Of a stretch of DNA of 7,754 nucleotides, positions 1 through 5,407 are shown in pieces. The stretch comes from an uncultured Streptococcus sp. Lineage in GTDB: Bacteria > Bacillota > Bacilli > Lactobacillales > Streptococcaceae. The stretch lies in contig CABPWC010000077.1 in assembly GCA_902461025.1 (NCBI GenBank), forward strand, positions 1 through 7,754, in the 5' to 3' direction. Every line of letters begins with the position of its first letter. Within the stretch, counting starts at the first letter, position 1. A program made the position numbers and the translations under genes. The notes beneath the pieces were generated by a model. The model was given only the letters and a program-made list of their open reading frames with translations. It searched no databases and was not told the origin of the DNA.

Positions 1-29
1 AGATTTTCTTTAAAATTTGGTAAAACCAT
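1..29 (-). CDS. pepS: Aminopeptidase PepS, first codons only (cut by window edge)
   Basis: The minus strand reads ATG at 29-27 and then an open frame MVLPNFKENL to the window edge. This N-terminus matches what I remember of the streptococcal M29-family metallo-aminopeptidase PepS, a cytoplasmic enzyme that removes N-terminal residues from peptides. A good extended -10 promoter lies about 70 bp upstream, and a terminator for the preceding operon lies beyond that, so the gene appears to be transcribed independently. The ribosome binding site is weak (an A/G-rich stretch AAAAGAG before the ATG). Only ten residues are visible, so the assignment rests on the remembered N-terminus and on the polC-pepS neighbourhood I recall from pneumococcus. 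Confidence 0.6.
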
Positions 30-100
30 CTTGTTTCTCTTTTCTATTTTTATTTCAAATCTTTGAGCATATTTTTCTTACTCAAAATTCTTCCCTTACT

Positions 101-129
101 AGTATATCACATATATTAGCATTTTAAAA
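101..129 (-). promoter_or_regulatory. Probable pepS promoter (extended -10)
   Basis: On the minus strand a TATACT hexamer (106-101) is preceded by TGA, giving the extended -10 form TGnTATACT that streptococcal sigma-A uses well. The -35 at the expected distance (129-124, TTTTAA) is poor, which an extended -10 can tolerate. The predicted transcript would start about 65 nt before the pepS ATG. The site lies just downstream of the terminator of the DUF262 operon. Confidence 0.55.
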
Positions 130-154
130 AACAAGCTCATTAAAGCTTGTTTTT
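126..154 (-). terminator. Rho-independent terminator after the DUF262 operon
   Basis: An 11-bp perfect stem, AAAAACAAGCT paired with AGCTTGTTTTT (127-137 with 144-154) around a 6-nt loop, lies three bases after the stop codon of the DUF262-DUF1524 gene. The minus-strand transcript ends in a run of U. The A and T flanks also make it usable from the plus strand. Confidence 0.88.
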
Positions 155-156
155 AA

Positions 157-2016
157 TTAACTAAAACAAAAGTCGTGTACATATCTTTCCACTTCTTTTT
201 CCATAAATTGAATCTCACCAATATCCCATTTATTTTTTTTAGAAGTTATCTCTGCCATCATTTGTAATTTTAAACTCTGACGTTTGAAGATATCCTCTCT
301 CTTCCATTGTGCTAGTTTAGACTCTGGATAAGAATTACCAAACTTAGAATTCTGACTATCTGTAATGATACAAAGATTGCCAAAGGAATGTAAAAACTCA
401 GCAGGTAATTGGCTCTCTCCATCATGTCCATTTGGATTCTGAGGATACCAATGCTCTATGGAGCGACGATATGCAAATTTGAAATGATCAAAATTAATAT
501 CCTTGTACTCTTTCTCTAATTCGGCACGATTTTTCCATAAAACATAATCTACAAAGTTAAAAGCATAAACAGGAATTGCCCCATATTTTTTGATACTTTT
601 ATCTTCGGTAAACAATCTTTCCTCAGCATATCTCACTGCCATTTTTTCAAGAAAATCCTTAAAGAGACTAGCAAATTCTGTTTGATTTAACTCTTCAATA
701 TGGTTAAACAGGAATTGCAAGATTTCATATAACCAACGACTATCACGATTAGCAGTAAAGGTCACAGCAAACATGGATTGGAGGTGGATAATATTTTTAT
801 GTAAATTGTCAAAAGTATTTTTTTGAAAATTAATTCGAACATATTTCCATCCTCCATTTTCATTTCGTTGATATGTCTCATACTGACCTCGTTTTATTTG
901 CCATTCTGTTTCATTTTCTAATTGGACATTTTTTACGATAAGCGTATCAAATATATGCTTCATAGTCAGAAGTAGTTGCCCAAATTGTTGGACCCATTCT
1001 CTATCTCGTCGTTCAATTTCAAAAATTTTCAATAATTTTTTATCATCAAATGTAGTTTCATTACTTCCTTCCATGATAAAAAACACTTGAAGCAAAAACG
1101 TTGGAAAATCAATTACAGTCGTATAATTTGAAATATCTGCTACATAATTTACTAAGCTACTGCTTTCATATTTTGTCTGAGCAATTGCATCTAGTAAACT
1201 CCGTTGCTCAATTTTTTTTACACTTATTTTCTCAAATACACTTTCCAATTTGAAGGTATTAAATTTTTCTCCAAAAATTTTCTCTCCCTCTTCAGCAGTA
1301 TTATTTGGTCTGCTTCGGATTTGAAAAGCTTTTAATACCGGTTTATCAAACTCTGCGCAAGCATCCCATATTCTCGCAAATTTTTGAGCCATTTCTTGAT
1401 CTTCACCAAACTTAGCCATCATTTGCGCCTTAAGAATCTCATGAGCCTCTAGTTGTTCTCCTCGAGAATTGAAACGTTCGAAATAAAGATTCAAATCTAA
1501 ATCTTCAGGAAGTATACTCCGAAAAATGATGACATTCTCAAAAAGATAATCAACAAAAGACTGAGTATTAAGCTGGCGCTCCTCTAGCACTTTTTTCAAG
1601 GCCTCTTTAGCATGTCCGTAACCTCTAGTCAGCTCATTTTCATCGTCCTCTGAAATTTTTTGCTTGGTAAATAGCTTTTGAATATTCTCATTTGATTTCT
1701 TCCGAGCTGGGAAGGTAAGATTGACAGCTTTCAATCTATCAAAACCAAACTCGTGTTTCAAAGCTAAGGCAATCAAATTAAGGGCCGTTGTTCGTTGTTG
1801 CCCATCTATGATTTTGAAAATGTCATTCTCTTTATTAACGACTAATGTTCCAATATAGTAATTGTCTCTATTTTCTTTAAAAGCATCTGCTACGTCGTTC
1901 AATAACTGCTCAATTTCATCATAAGTCCAAGCAAAATTTCTCTGATAAAGAGGGATAGCATAGGTATCTTCATTTAACAAACGATTAACTGATAAGCTTA
2001 TATGTGTTTCTACCAT
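157..2016 (-). CDS. DUF262-DUF1524 protein, GmrSD-like nuclease
   Basis: This 619-residue protein has both modules of the GmrSD/SspE/BrxU family. The DUF262 module is at the N-terminus, with IPLYQRNFAW (21-30), YIGT (54-57), the signature DGQQR (71-75) and a second conserved block RFNSRGEQLEAHEILKA (181-197). A long helical middle follows (about 200-500). The C-terminal DUF1524 His-Me-finger (HNH-type) nuclease shows IEHWYPQ (520-526, H522 the likely general base), FGNL (545-548), N556 and K567. In the family, DUF262 binds and hydrolyses nucleotides and DUF1524 cuts DNA, often phage DNA with modified bases. The motifs look intact. The ATG overlaps the previous gene's stop by 7 bp, with GAGG about 10 nt upstream, implying translational coupling to the DUF262-only partner. 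The identity of the recognised DNA modification cannot be read from the sequence. Confidence 0.9.
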   Translation of the reverse strand: MVETHISLSVNRLLNEDTYAIPLYQRNFAWTYDEIEQLLNDVADAFKENRDNYYIGTLVVNKENDIFKIIDGQQRTTALNLIALALKHEFGFDRLKAVNLTFPARKKSNENIQKLFTKQKISEDDENELTRGYGHAKEALKKVLEERQLNTQSFVDYLFENVIIFRSILPEDLDLNLYFERFNSRGEQLEAHEILKAQMMAKFGEDQEMAQKFARIWDACAEFDKPVLKAFQIRSRPNNTAEEGEKIFGEKFNTFKLESVFEKISVKKIEQRSLLDAIAQTKYESSSLVNYVADISNYTTVIDFPTFLLQVFFIMEGSNETTFDDKKLLKIFEIERRDREWVQQFGQLLLTMKHIFDTLIVKNVQLENETEWQIKRGQYETYQRNENGGWKYVRINFQKNTFDNLHKNIIHLQSMFAVTFTANRDSRWLYEILQFLFNHIEELNQTEFASLFKDFLEKMAVRYAEERLFTEDKSIKKYGAIPVYAFNFVDYVLWKNRAELEKEYKDINFDHFKFAYRRSIEHWYPQNPNGHDGESQLPAEFLHSFGNLCIITDSQNSKFGNSYPESKLAQWKREDIFKRQSLKLQMMAEITSKKNKWDIGEIQFMEKEVERYVHDFCFS

Positions 2017-3323
2017 TTATCTTTTTCCTCTTCTATAATCTTATCCACAGTATAATTTTCAAATAACTCTCTATCTATCTTGACCATGAAATCATTCGGC
2101 GTGACAGCATGAGATAAAAGTTGAAATAGCTTTTGAACCTCTTTTTGTCTAAACCTTCCACCAGCGGCATAGTTCCCAACCGTCGCATCATATATGGCTT
2201 TAGATTTAACTCTAGGGTAGTAAGACCAAATAAACAAGGTCTCTACTATCTCCTTTGATAGCTCATCTTTTCCAAATCTCTCTGCAAAAAGAGAGCAAAT
2301 ATTTAGAAACAGATTGTAGCATTTGAGATAGCGTCCCTTTGAGCTATTGTAAATGTTTAACATACCTTCTGGGTAAGCTAAATTTTGTCCTTCCTCCTCT
2401 GACTCATTAAATATTCCTAACTGTTCATTTAAAAAATCTTTATGATTTTTAATAGTTTCATGAGCAGATTCAATATACTCAAAAAATTTACTTCCATCAA
2501 TGATTGGCATAGTAATGGACATGGGGAGATTTTCAATATGACGATACAATTCTAAGTATGGAAAGTTCTGATTCAAATCAACGCCTTTAAAATCGTCAAT
2601 AAAATCCTCTGTAAAACGGAGATAAGATCCATAACGCTTGTTTGTTAATCCTGTCTCTCCTCGCGACCAACGTCTCATACGAAAAAGATGTTTATCAAAT
2701 AACTCTTTGAGACTTAACTCTTTATCCTCTACAAATTGCTCCCACTTTTCAACAATTCTTTCATCTTCTGAATCTTGCTTACGAAGATGATAGGCTTTGA
2801 GCAAATCATGAGGTTCTAGAGATTTTCCACGATTATTCTGAGAATCAAATAGCTGAAAGGCTTCTGATAATCGTTCTTGGGGCATAGTAATCACAGAGAT
2901 AGCACAGTTTTCCAATAAAAAGTTGCAAATATCTTTTGCCTGATTTTCCCCAACTAATTGAGTCAAATTTTTCCACTCATTATAATTTTCACTCGCATGA
3001 TAGCAAGATATCTCTCCAAATTCAGCAGCACTCAACAGTTGATTCGCACCCTTATAATTCTCTAAATCATCTAATAAATGAAGAAACAAAGAAATTGAAA
3101 TTAGCCGTTGCTGTCCATCGACAATATCTAAGTGTCCATCATTTTCATGCAGGATAACGGAGCCTATCTGATATTCCTTTTTCCCCATAGCATCTCGTAA
3201 ATCATAAAAAAGATTACGGATATGCTTCCTGTTCCATTTATAAGGTCTTTGATAAGAAGGAATCCGCAAATCCTCTTCTTTCAATAGTTCTCCAACTTTT
3301 TTAGAAGTAAATTGAATACTCAT
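2010..3323 (-). CDS. DUF262-only protein, partner of the GmrSD-like nuclease
   Basis: This 437-residue protein has a complete DUF262 module: IPSYQRPYKW (21-30), YQIGS (51-55), DGQQR (69-73), and FDSQNNRGKSLEPHDLLKA (159-177). The rest (about 180-437) looks helical. It contains no IEHxxPQ or FGNL block, so the DUF1524 nuclease is absent rather than degenerate. Its stop codon lies inside the first codons of the following DUF262-DUF1524 gene, so the two products are probably made together and may form a complex, by analogy with separate GmrS and GmrD. It is diverged from its neighbour outside the motifs, so this is not a recent duplication. The ATG at 3323 has AAAGG 8 nt upstream. The first 13 codons and the 7-bp leader belong to a 47-bp direct repeat whose second copy follows the WYL gene. 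The nearest clear promoter is separated from it by a strong terminator. Confidence 0.87.
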   Translation of the reverse strand: MSIQFTSKKVGELLKEEDLRIPSYQRPYKWNRKHIRNLFYDLRDAMGKKEYQIGSVILHENDGHLDIVDGQQRLISISLFLHLLDDLENYKGANQLLSAAEFGEISCYHASENYNEWKNLTQLVGENQAKDICNFLLENCAISVITMPQERLSEAFQLFDSQNNRGKSLEPHDLLKAYHLRKQDSEDERIVEKWEQFVEDKELSLKELFDKHLFRMRRWSRGETGLTNKRYGSYLRFTEDFIDDFKGVDLNQNFPYLELYRHIENLPMSITMPIIDGSKFFEYIESAHETIKNHKDFLNEQLGIFNESEEEGQNLAYPEGMLNIYNSSKGRYLKCYNLFLNICSLFAERFGKDELSKEIVETLFIWSYYPRVKSKAIYDATVGNYAAGGRFRQKEVQKLFQLLSHAVTPNDFMVKIDRELFENYTVDKIIEEEKDKW

Positions 3324-3330
3324 TTTATCC
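3284..3330. repeat. 47-bp direct repeat, copy at the intact DUF262 start
   Basis: These 47 bp are identical, base for base, to 3858-3904 in the same orientation. They hold the 7-bp leader GGATAAA, the ATG and the first 13 codons of the DUF262-only gene on the minus strand. Flanking bases differ on both sides, so the repeat limits are sharp. Confidence 0.97.
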
Positions 3331-3346
3331 GCCTTTATAGTATTTT

Positions 3347-3379
3347 AAAAAAACTACAAATTCATATGAATCTGTAGTT
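3347..3379 (-). terminator. Strong rho-independent terminator between the 40-codon gene and the DUF262 genes
   Basis: A 28-nt inverted repeat (3352-3379, core ATTCATATGAAT) forms a 14-bp stem with a single imperfect pair. That pair is a G-U wobble in the minus-strand RNA and an A-C mismatch in the plus-strand RNA, which favours minus-strand function. Seven Ts (3353-3347) follow in the minus strand. It sits 8 bp after the stop of the 40-codon gene and about 24 bp before the DUF262 ATG, so it should limit read-through into the nuclease genes. Confidence 0.88.
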
Positions 3380-3387
3380 AAGAGTGG

Positions 3388-3510
3388 CTAATTCTTTTGA
3401 ATAACACTTGTATTAGGAATATTTTTTGAATACTGTTCTGCTGCTTCCTTTGTCCAAAATCCTTGTGCAATCATGTTGCCAAACTGATCAATAACAATCC
3501 ATTCAGTCAT
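3388..3510 (-). CDS. 40-residue protein of unknown function
   Basis: A short reading frame starts MTEWIVIDQFGN and ends SVIQKN, 40 residues in all, moderately acidic to neutral. It has no signal peptide or membrane segment. The pattern (a two-strand-like hydrophobic start, then a KEAAEQYSK helix) suggests a small folded domain or a binding peptide. I do not recognise a family. The case for a real gene is unusually good for its size: a promoter with both hexamers at 17-bp spacing (3563-3591), a ribosome binding site AAAGGTGATGGAG just before the ATG, and a strong terminator directly after the stop. It therefore looks like a self-contained transcription unit inside the repeat-bounded segment. 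It could be a passenger of the insertion, an anti-restriction or regulatory peptide acting on the neighbouring system, or a fragment of a phage gene. The function is unknown. Confidence 0.72.
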   Translation of the reverse strand: MTEWIVIDQFGNMIAQGFWTKEAAEQYSKNIPNTSVIQKN

Positions 3511-3562
3511 ATCTCCATCACCTTTCTACTTCTTTATTAGTTATATATTAATCATTAGAGGT

Positions 3563-3591
3563 AGTATAGCATATAAAAATTGTAAAATCAA
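3563..3591 (-). promoter_or_regulatory. Sigma-A promoter of the 40-codon gene
   Basis: On the minus strand TTGATT (3591-3586) and TATACT (3568-3563) are separated by exactly 17 bp, with TGC directly before the -10 (extended -10). The transcript would start near 3556, leaving a leader of about 46 nt. A 13-bp inverted repeat TATGT-3-ACATA (3599-3611) lies 7 bp upstream of the -35 and could be an operator. The bases GACAATATT overlapping the -35 also occur in the dyad at the WYL gene promoter. Confidence 0.82.
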
Positions 3592-3681
3592 TATTGTCTA
3601 TGTAGAACATAATATTATTTTTCTCAATTTAAGACCAACTACAATAAATTTTCTATATTTGAGAATACCAGTATATAATTA

Positions 3682-3732
3682 CAGGAGTAAAATAGTACGA
3701 TTTTTAGCAAATTTCGTTCTGTCCTACTCCTG
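3682..3732 (-). ncRNA. Possible structured RNA element (51-nt long hairpin)
   Basis: CAGGAGTA (3682-3689) and TACTCCTG (3725-3732) pair perfectly, and the interior continues with ACGA/TCGT and TTT/AAA pairs up to a 3-nt loop. Two interior positions pair as G-U only in the minus-strand RNA, so the structure is better as a minus-strand transcript, the same strand as all genes here. No U-run follows, so it is not a typical terminator. It could be a small RNA, an RNA processing site or the remnant of a dispersed streptococcal repeat. No promoter was found. Confidence 0.35.
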
Positions 3733-3764
3733 AAAAGATAGTGTAACATTCTTCCGAACTTAGA

Positions 3765-3822
3765 AAATGAACAATTAAATCAATCAGTTACTGCATCTTG
3801 TAATTATGACTTTTGTTCATTT
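3765..3822. repeat. 10-bp inverted repeat with interleaved second inverted pair
   Basis: AAATGAACAA (3765-3774) is the exact reverse complement of TTGTTCATTT (3813-3822). A second pair, ATCAATC (3779-3785) and GATTGAT (3825-3831), is interleaved with it. Each right-hand partner is offset from the first repeat by a similar short A/T spacer. The interleaving is the order of an H-type pseudoknot in RNA, or of two protein binding sites in DNA. Confidence 0.4.
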
Positions 3823-3897
3823 AAGATTGATAACGTTTGAATAAAAATCATTTATCCATAGTTCTCCAACTTTTTTAGAAGTAAATTGAATACTCAT
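3817..3897 (-). pseudogene. Orphaned 5' end of the DUF262 gene
   Basis: Directly after the WYL gene's stop, a second ATG (3897) begins MSIQFTSKKVGEL, identical in protein and DNA to the first 13 codons of the intact DUF262-only gene. It then runs into unrelated sequence and stops after 26 codons (TGA at 3819-3817). GAGG overlaps the WYL stop codon 5 nt before this ATG, so it may still be translated into a useless peptide by coupling. This is the scar showing that the DUF262 gene used to follow the WYL gene directly. Confidence 0.85.
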
Positions 3898-3904
3898 TTT
3901 ATCC
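3858..3904. repeat. 47-bp direct repeat, copy after the WYL gene
   Basis: This is the second identical copy of 3284-3330, in the same orientation and directly abutting the stop codon of the DnaA-WYL gene. The two copies start 574 bp apart. A length of 47 bp is far beyond chance and beyond the target duplications of ordinary insertion sequences. It is in the range of tyrosine-recombinase attachment cores. Confidence 0.97.
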
Positions 3905-5371
3905 TCATCTATATTTATCTATCATTTCTTGAACTGTTTGCTTCATATCCTCTACTAAAATCCGAGGAGACAAAACAGTAACTGCTTCCCCTTGCCCCAG
4001 TAACCAGCGTTTAAGCCCCGGTGTATGCTGACTTTCAAACTGAAAATGAGTCCAGCTACCATTTTTCCCAACTATTTTTGCATTTGGAAATTGATCCATC
4101 ACAATCGTCGGATCGTACAAATACTCGATTTCAATACTGATTTTCTTCCCGATAAAAGCATCTACTCTCTCGTTACGAATGTCACCATCTCTAAATTTAT
4201 CTCGATAAGAAATAGAGGGTTTCTCTATACCACTAAGAGACCATGATTGGATGCGGTCTACTCTCAAAGTAATATAAGTCTCATATTTCAACTGGTATAC
4301 AACCAGATAGAAATAATGTCTATCATAGTAAAGAGATACAGGCAAAACCGTCTGCTTCTTAGAAAATTCAGAATAAGGTTTTTGATAGATAATGTCTAAG
4401 ACCTGTTCATGTAGAATAGCCTCTGATAAATTCCAAATTTTCTCTATTCTATTTTGTTGATCCGTTAAGGGAGCATAGTTAAGCTTTTCACTGCCAATGA
4501 TCTGCTCAATTTCTTTCCGATCATCACGGGGAACTAAGACCAGTAAATTATTTAGTAAGCTAGCAATTTCTGGTCTATTCAGTGCTCGATTTTCCAATAA
4601 AATCTTTGAAATAACGAGAATATCCTTTTTATTAAAAACTGACTTACTTGCTAAACAATACTTATTCGTTTTACGGTTATAAAGCAAATCTCCACTATAA
4701 CTGGTGTGACTAGATAAAATATCACGGAGTAGCGAAAAATCTCTCTGTATCGTCTTTTCACTAACCTCAAATTCCTGAGCCAGTTGTTTTTTTCCTAACG
4801 GAGTCCCAAACTGTAAGCGTAAAAAAATCGTTAGCAGTCTCTCTTGATCATTCATTTGCAGTCCTTCTTGTAATTTTTCAAGTAATGTTAAACTCGCCGT
4901 TATTCCCCACTTAAAACGCACAATCAAATGAGAATGAACACTTTTCAATTGATCTGGTTCAGAGTCACTAGAAAAAACCATTTGCTTATTCTTGTACTGT
5001 TGAGAATTAAAAAGATTTAAAAATTTTTCTTGAATAAGAATATCCTTTTCTCCCAATATCTGAATATCATCTACTATTAAGAGATCAAACTCCTCACTTC
5101 TAACTTTTTGTATTTCTAGCTCATTTTCTAATAAGTCTTCGGCAGAAATATATTTTACTCGCTTTTCTGGATTGTTCTCAAGAACCTTATTTCCAATTGC
5201 TTGCAGGAGATGAGTTTTACCTGAACCTGATGGTCCATAAATATAAAGGGGATTATAAAATCCTAAGTCCTCTACTACTGCTCTGGCTACTTTCTTTGCT
5301 GAATCATTACCATCATTTTCAAAAAAATTTTCAAATTGATATTTATTATTTAAGCCTGTATTGATCATCAT
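3905..5371 (-). CDS. DnaA-type AAA+ ATPase fused to HTH-WYL-WCX transcription regulator
   Basis: Residues 1-170 are unmistakably the ATPase core of DnaA domain III. They include YQFENFFENDGN (11-22), YNPLYIYG (39-46), Walker A GPSGSGKTH (46-54), Walker B LLIVDDIQ (97-104), a sensor-1 block VFSSDSEP (132-139) and the box-VII-like VRFKWG (151-156), with an arginine at the finger position (R152). The DnaA lid with sensor 2, and the DNA-binding domain IV, are missing. From M173 the protein is a normal WYL regulator: winged HTH (about 184-215), WYL core (about 318-380, with FYLVVY at 354-359 and LRVDRI at 369-374) and a WCX extension (about 405-485). WYL proteins such as BrxR and CapW control phage-defence genes. 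Two adjacent ATGs fit the AAAGAGG site. An internal start at M173 has its own ribosome binding site. The gene formerly led directly into the DUF262 genes, suggesting that it regulates them or works with them. Confidence 0.9.
   Translation of the reverse strand: MMINTGLNNKYQFENFFENDGNDSAKKVARAVVEDLGFYNPLYIYGPSGSGKTHLLQAIGNKVLENNPEKRVKYISAEDLLENELEIQKVRSEEFDLLIVDDIQILGEKDILIQEKFLNLFNSQQYKNKQMVFSSDSEPDQLKSVHSHLIVRFKWGITASLTLLEKLQEGLQMNDQERLLTIFLRLQFGTPLGKKQLAQEFEVSEKTIQRDFSLLRDILSSHTSYSGDLLYNRKTNKYCLASKSVFNKKDILVISKILLENRALNRPEIASLLNNLLVLVPRDDRKEIEQIIGSEKLNYAPLTDQQNRIEKIWNLSEAILHEQVLDIIYQKPYSEFSKKQTVLPVSLYYDRHYFYLVVYQLKYETYITLRVDRIQSWSLSGIEKPSISYRDKFRDGDIRNERVDAFIGKKISIEIEYLYDPTIVMDQFPNAKIVGKNGSWTHFQFESQHTPGLKRWLLGQGEAVTVLSPRILVEDMKQTVQEMIDKYR
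4853..4869 (-). promoter_or_regulatory. Internal ribosome binding site and start codon for a free WYL regulator
   Basis: Within the fusion gene the minus strand reads AAGAAGGA (4869-4862), a 6-nt spacer and ATG (4855-4853), in frame as codon 173. That codon lies exactly at the boundary between the DnaA-like and HTH-WYL parts. Translation from here would give a 316-residue protein, the usual length of stand-alone HTH-WYL regulators. It is either an active second start or a relic of a separate gene before the fusion. Confidence 0.65.
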
Positions 5372-5397
5372 TTAAACCTCTTTCTTTTTATGGTTTA

Positions 5398-5406
5398 AGT
5401 ATAACA
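5398..5406 (-). promoter_or_regulatory. Extended -10 promoter of the DnaA-WYL gene
   Basis: TGT-TATACT on the minus strand (5406-5398) lies 27 bp before the ATG, giving a leader of only about 20 nt that contains AAAGAGG. The -35 at the normal distance is poor and falls inside the dyad at 5408-5436, so a protein bound there would block the promoter. Confidence 0.6.
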
Positions 5407-5407
5407 A

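Larger units (their letters stand above)
3592..3857. other. Noncoding part of the insertion with two dyads
   Basis: This AT-rich stretch of about 265 bp contains no convincing gene apart from the end of the dead DUF262 frame. It holds a 51-nt imperfect hairpin (3682-3732) and a 10-bp inverted repeat (3765-3774 with 3813-3822). A 36-codon frame on the minus strand (3639-3749) would encode a peptide with a hydrophobic second half, but it has a badly placed ribosome binding site and spans the hairpin. I see no promoter with two good hexamers feeding this stretch. Confidence 0.5.
3331..3904. mobile_element. 574-bp insertion-like segment bounded by a 47-bp direct repeat
   Basis: This segment is one unit of unique DNA (3331-3857) plus one repeat copy (3858-3904). 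It splits what appears to be an ancestral operon in which the WYL gene's stop was followed after 7 bp by the DUF262 ATG. That junction still exists at 3895-3907, but it now leads into a dead 26-codon reading frame. The segment carries a promoter, a 40-codon gene, a strong terminator and two sizeable dyads. It has no transposase, integrase or visible terminal inverted repeats. The geometry resembles integration at the 5' end of a gene with an attachment core that regenerates the gene, or a product of illegitimate recombination after transformation. Deleting the interval between repeats would restore the operon exactly. Mobility itself is inferred. Confidence 0.55.

Noticed and set aside
2936..3157. 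A 73-codon plus-strand frame opposite the DUF262-only gene; similar ones at 4025-4246 and 4497-4682.
   Set aside because: They are antisense to well-supported genes, with low-complexity composition and no translation signals.
3674..3690. TATAAT followed by AGGAG on the plus strand, looking like a promoter and ribosome binding site.
   Set aside because: There is no acceptable -35 at 15-19 bp and no start codon after AGGAG. The AGGAG is part of the hairpin stem.
3639..3749. A 36-codon minus-strand frame with a basic first half and a hydrophobic second half, resembling a small membrane toxin.
   Set aside because: The only ribosome binding site candidate, GGAAG, is almost touching the ATG, no promoter precedes it, and the frame spans the 51-nt hairpin, which better explains the sequence.
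3284..3904. Two direct repeats considered as part of a CRISPR array.
   Set aside because: There are only two copies with a 527-bp spacing containing a gene, and the repeat is the coding start of DUF262.
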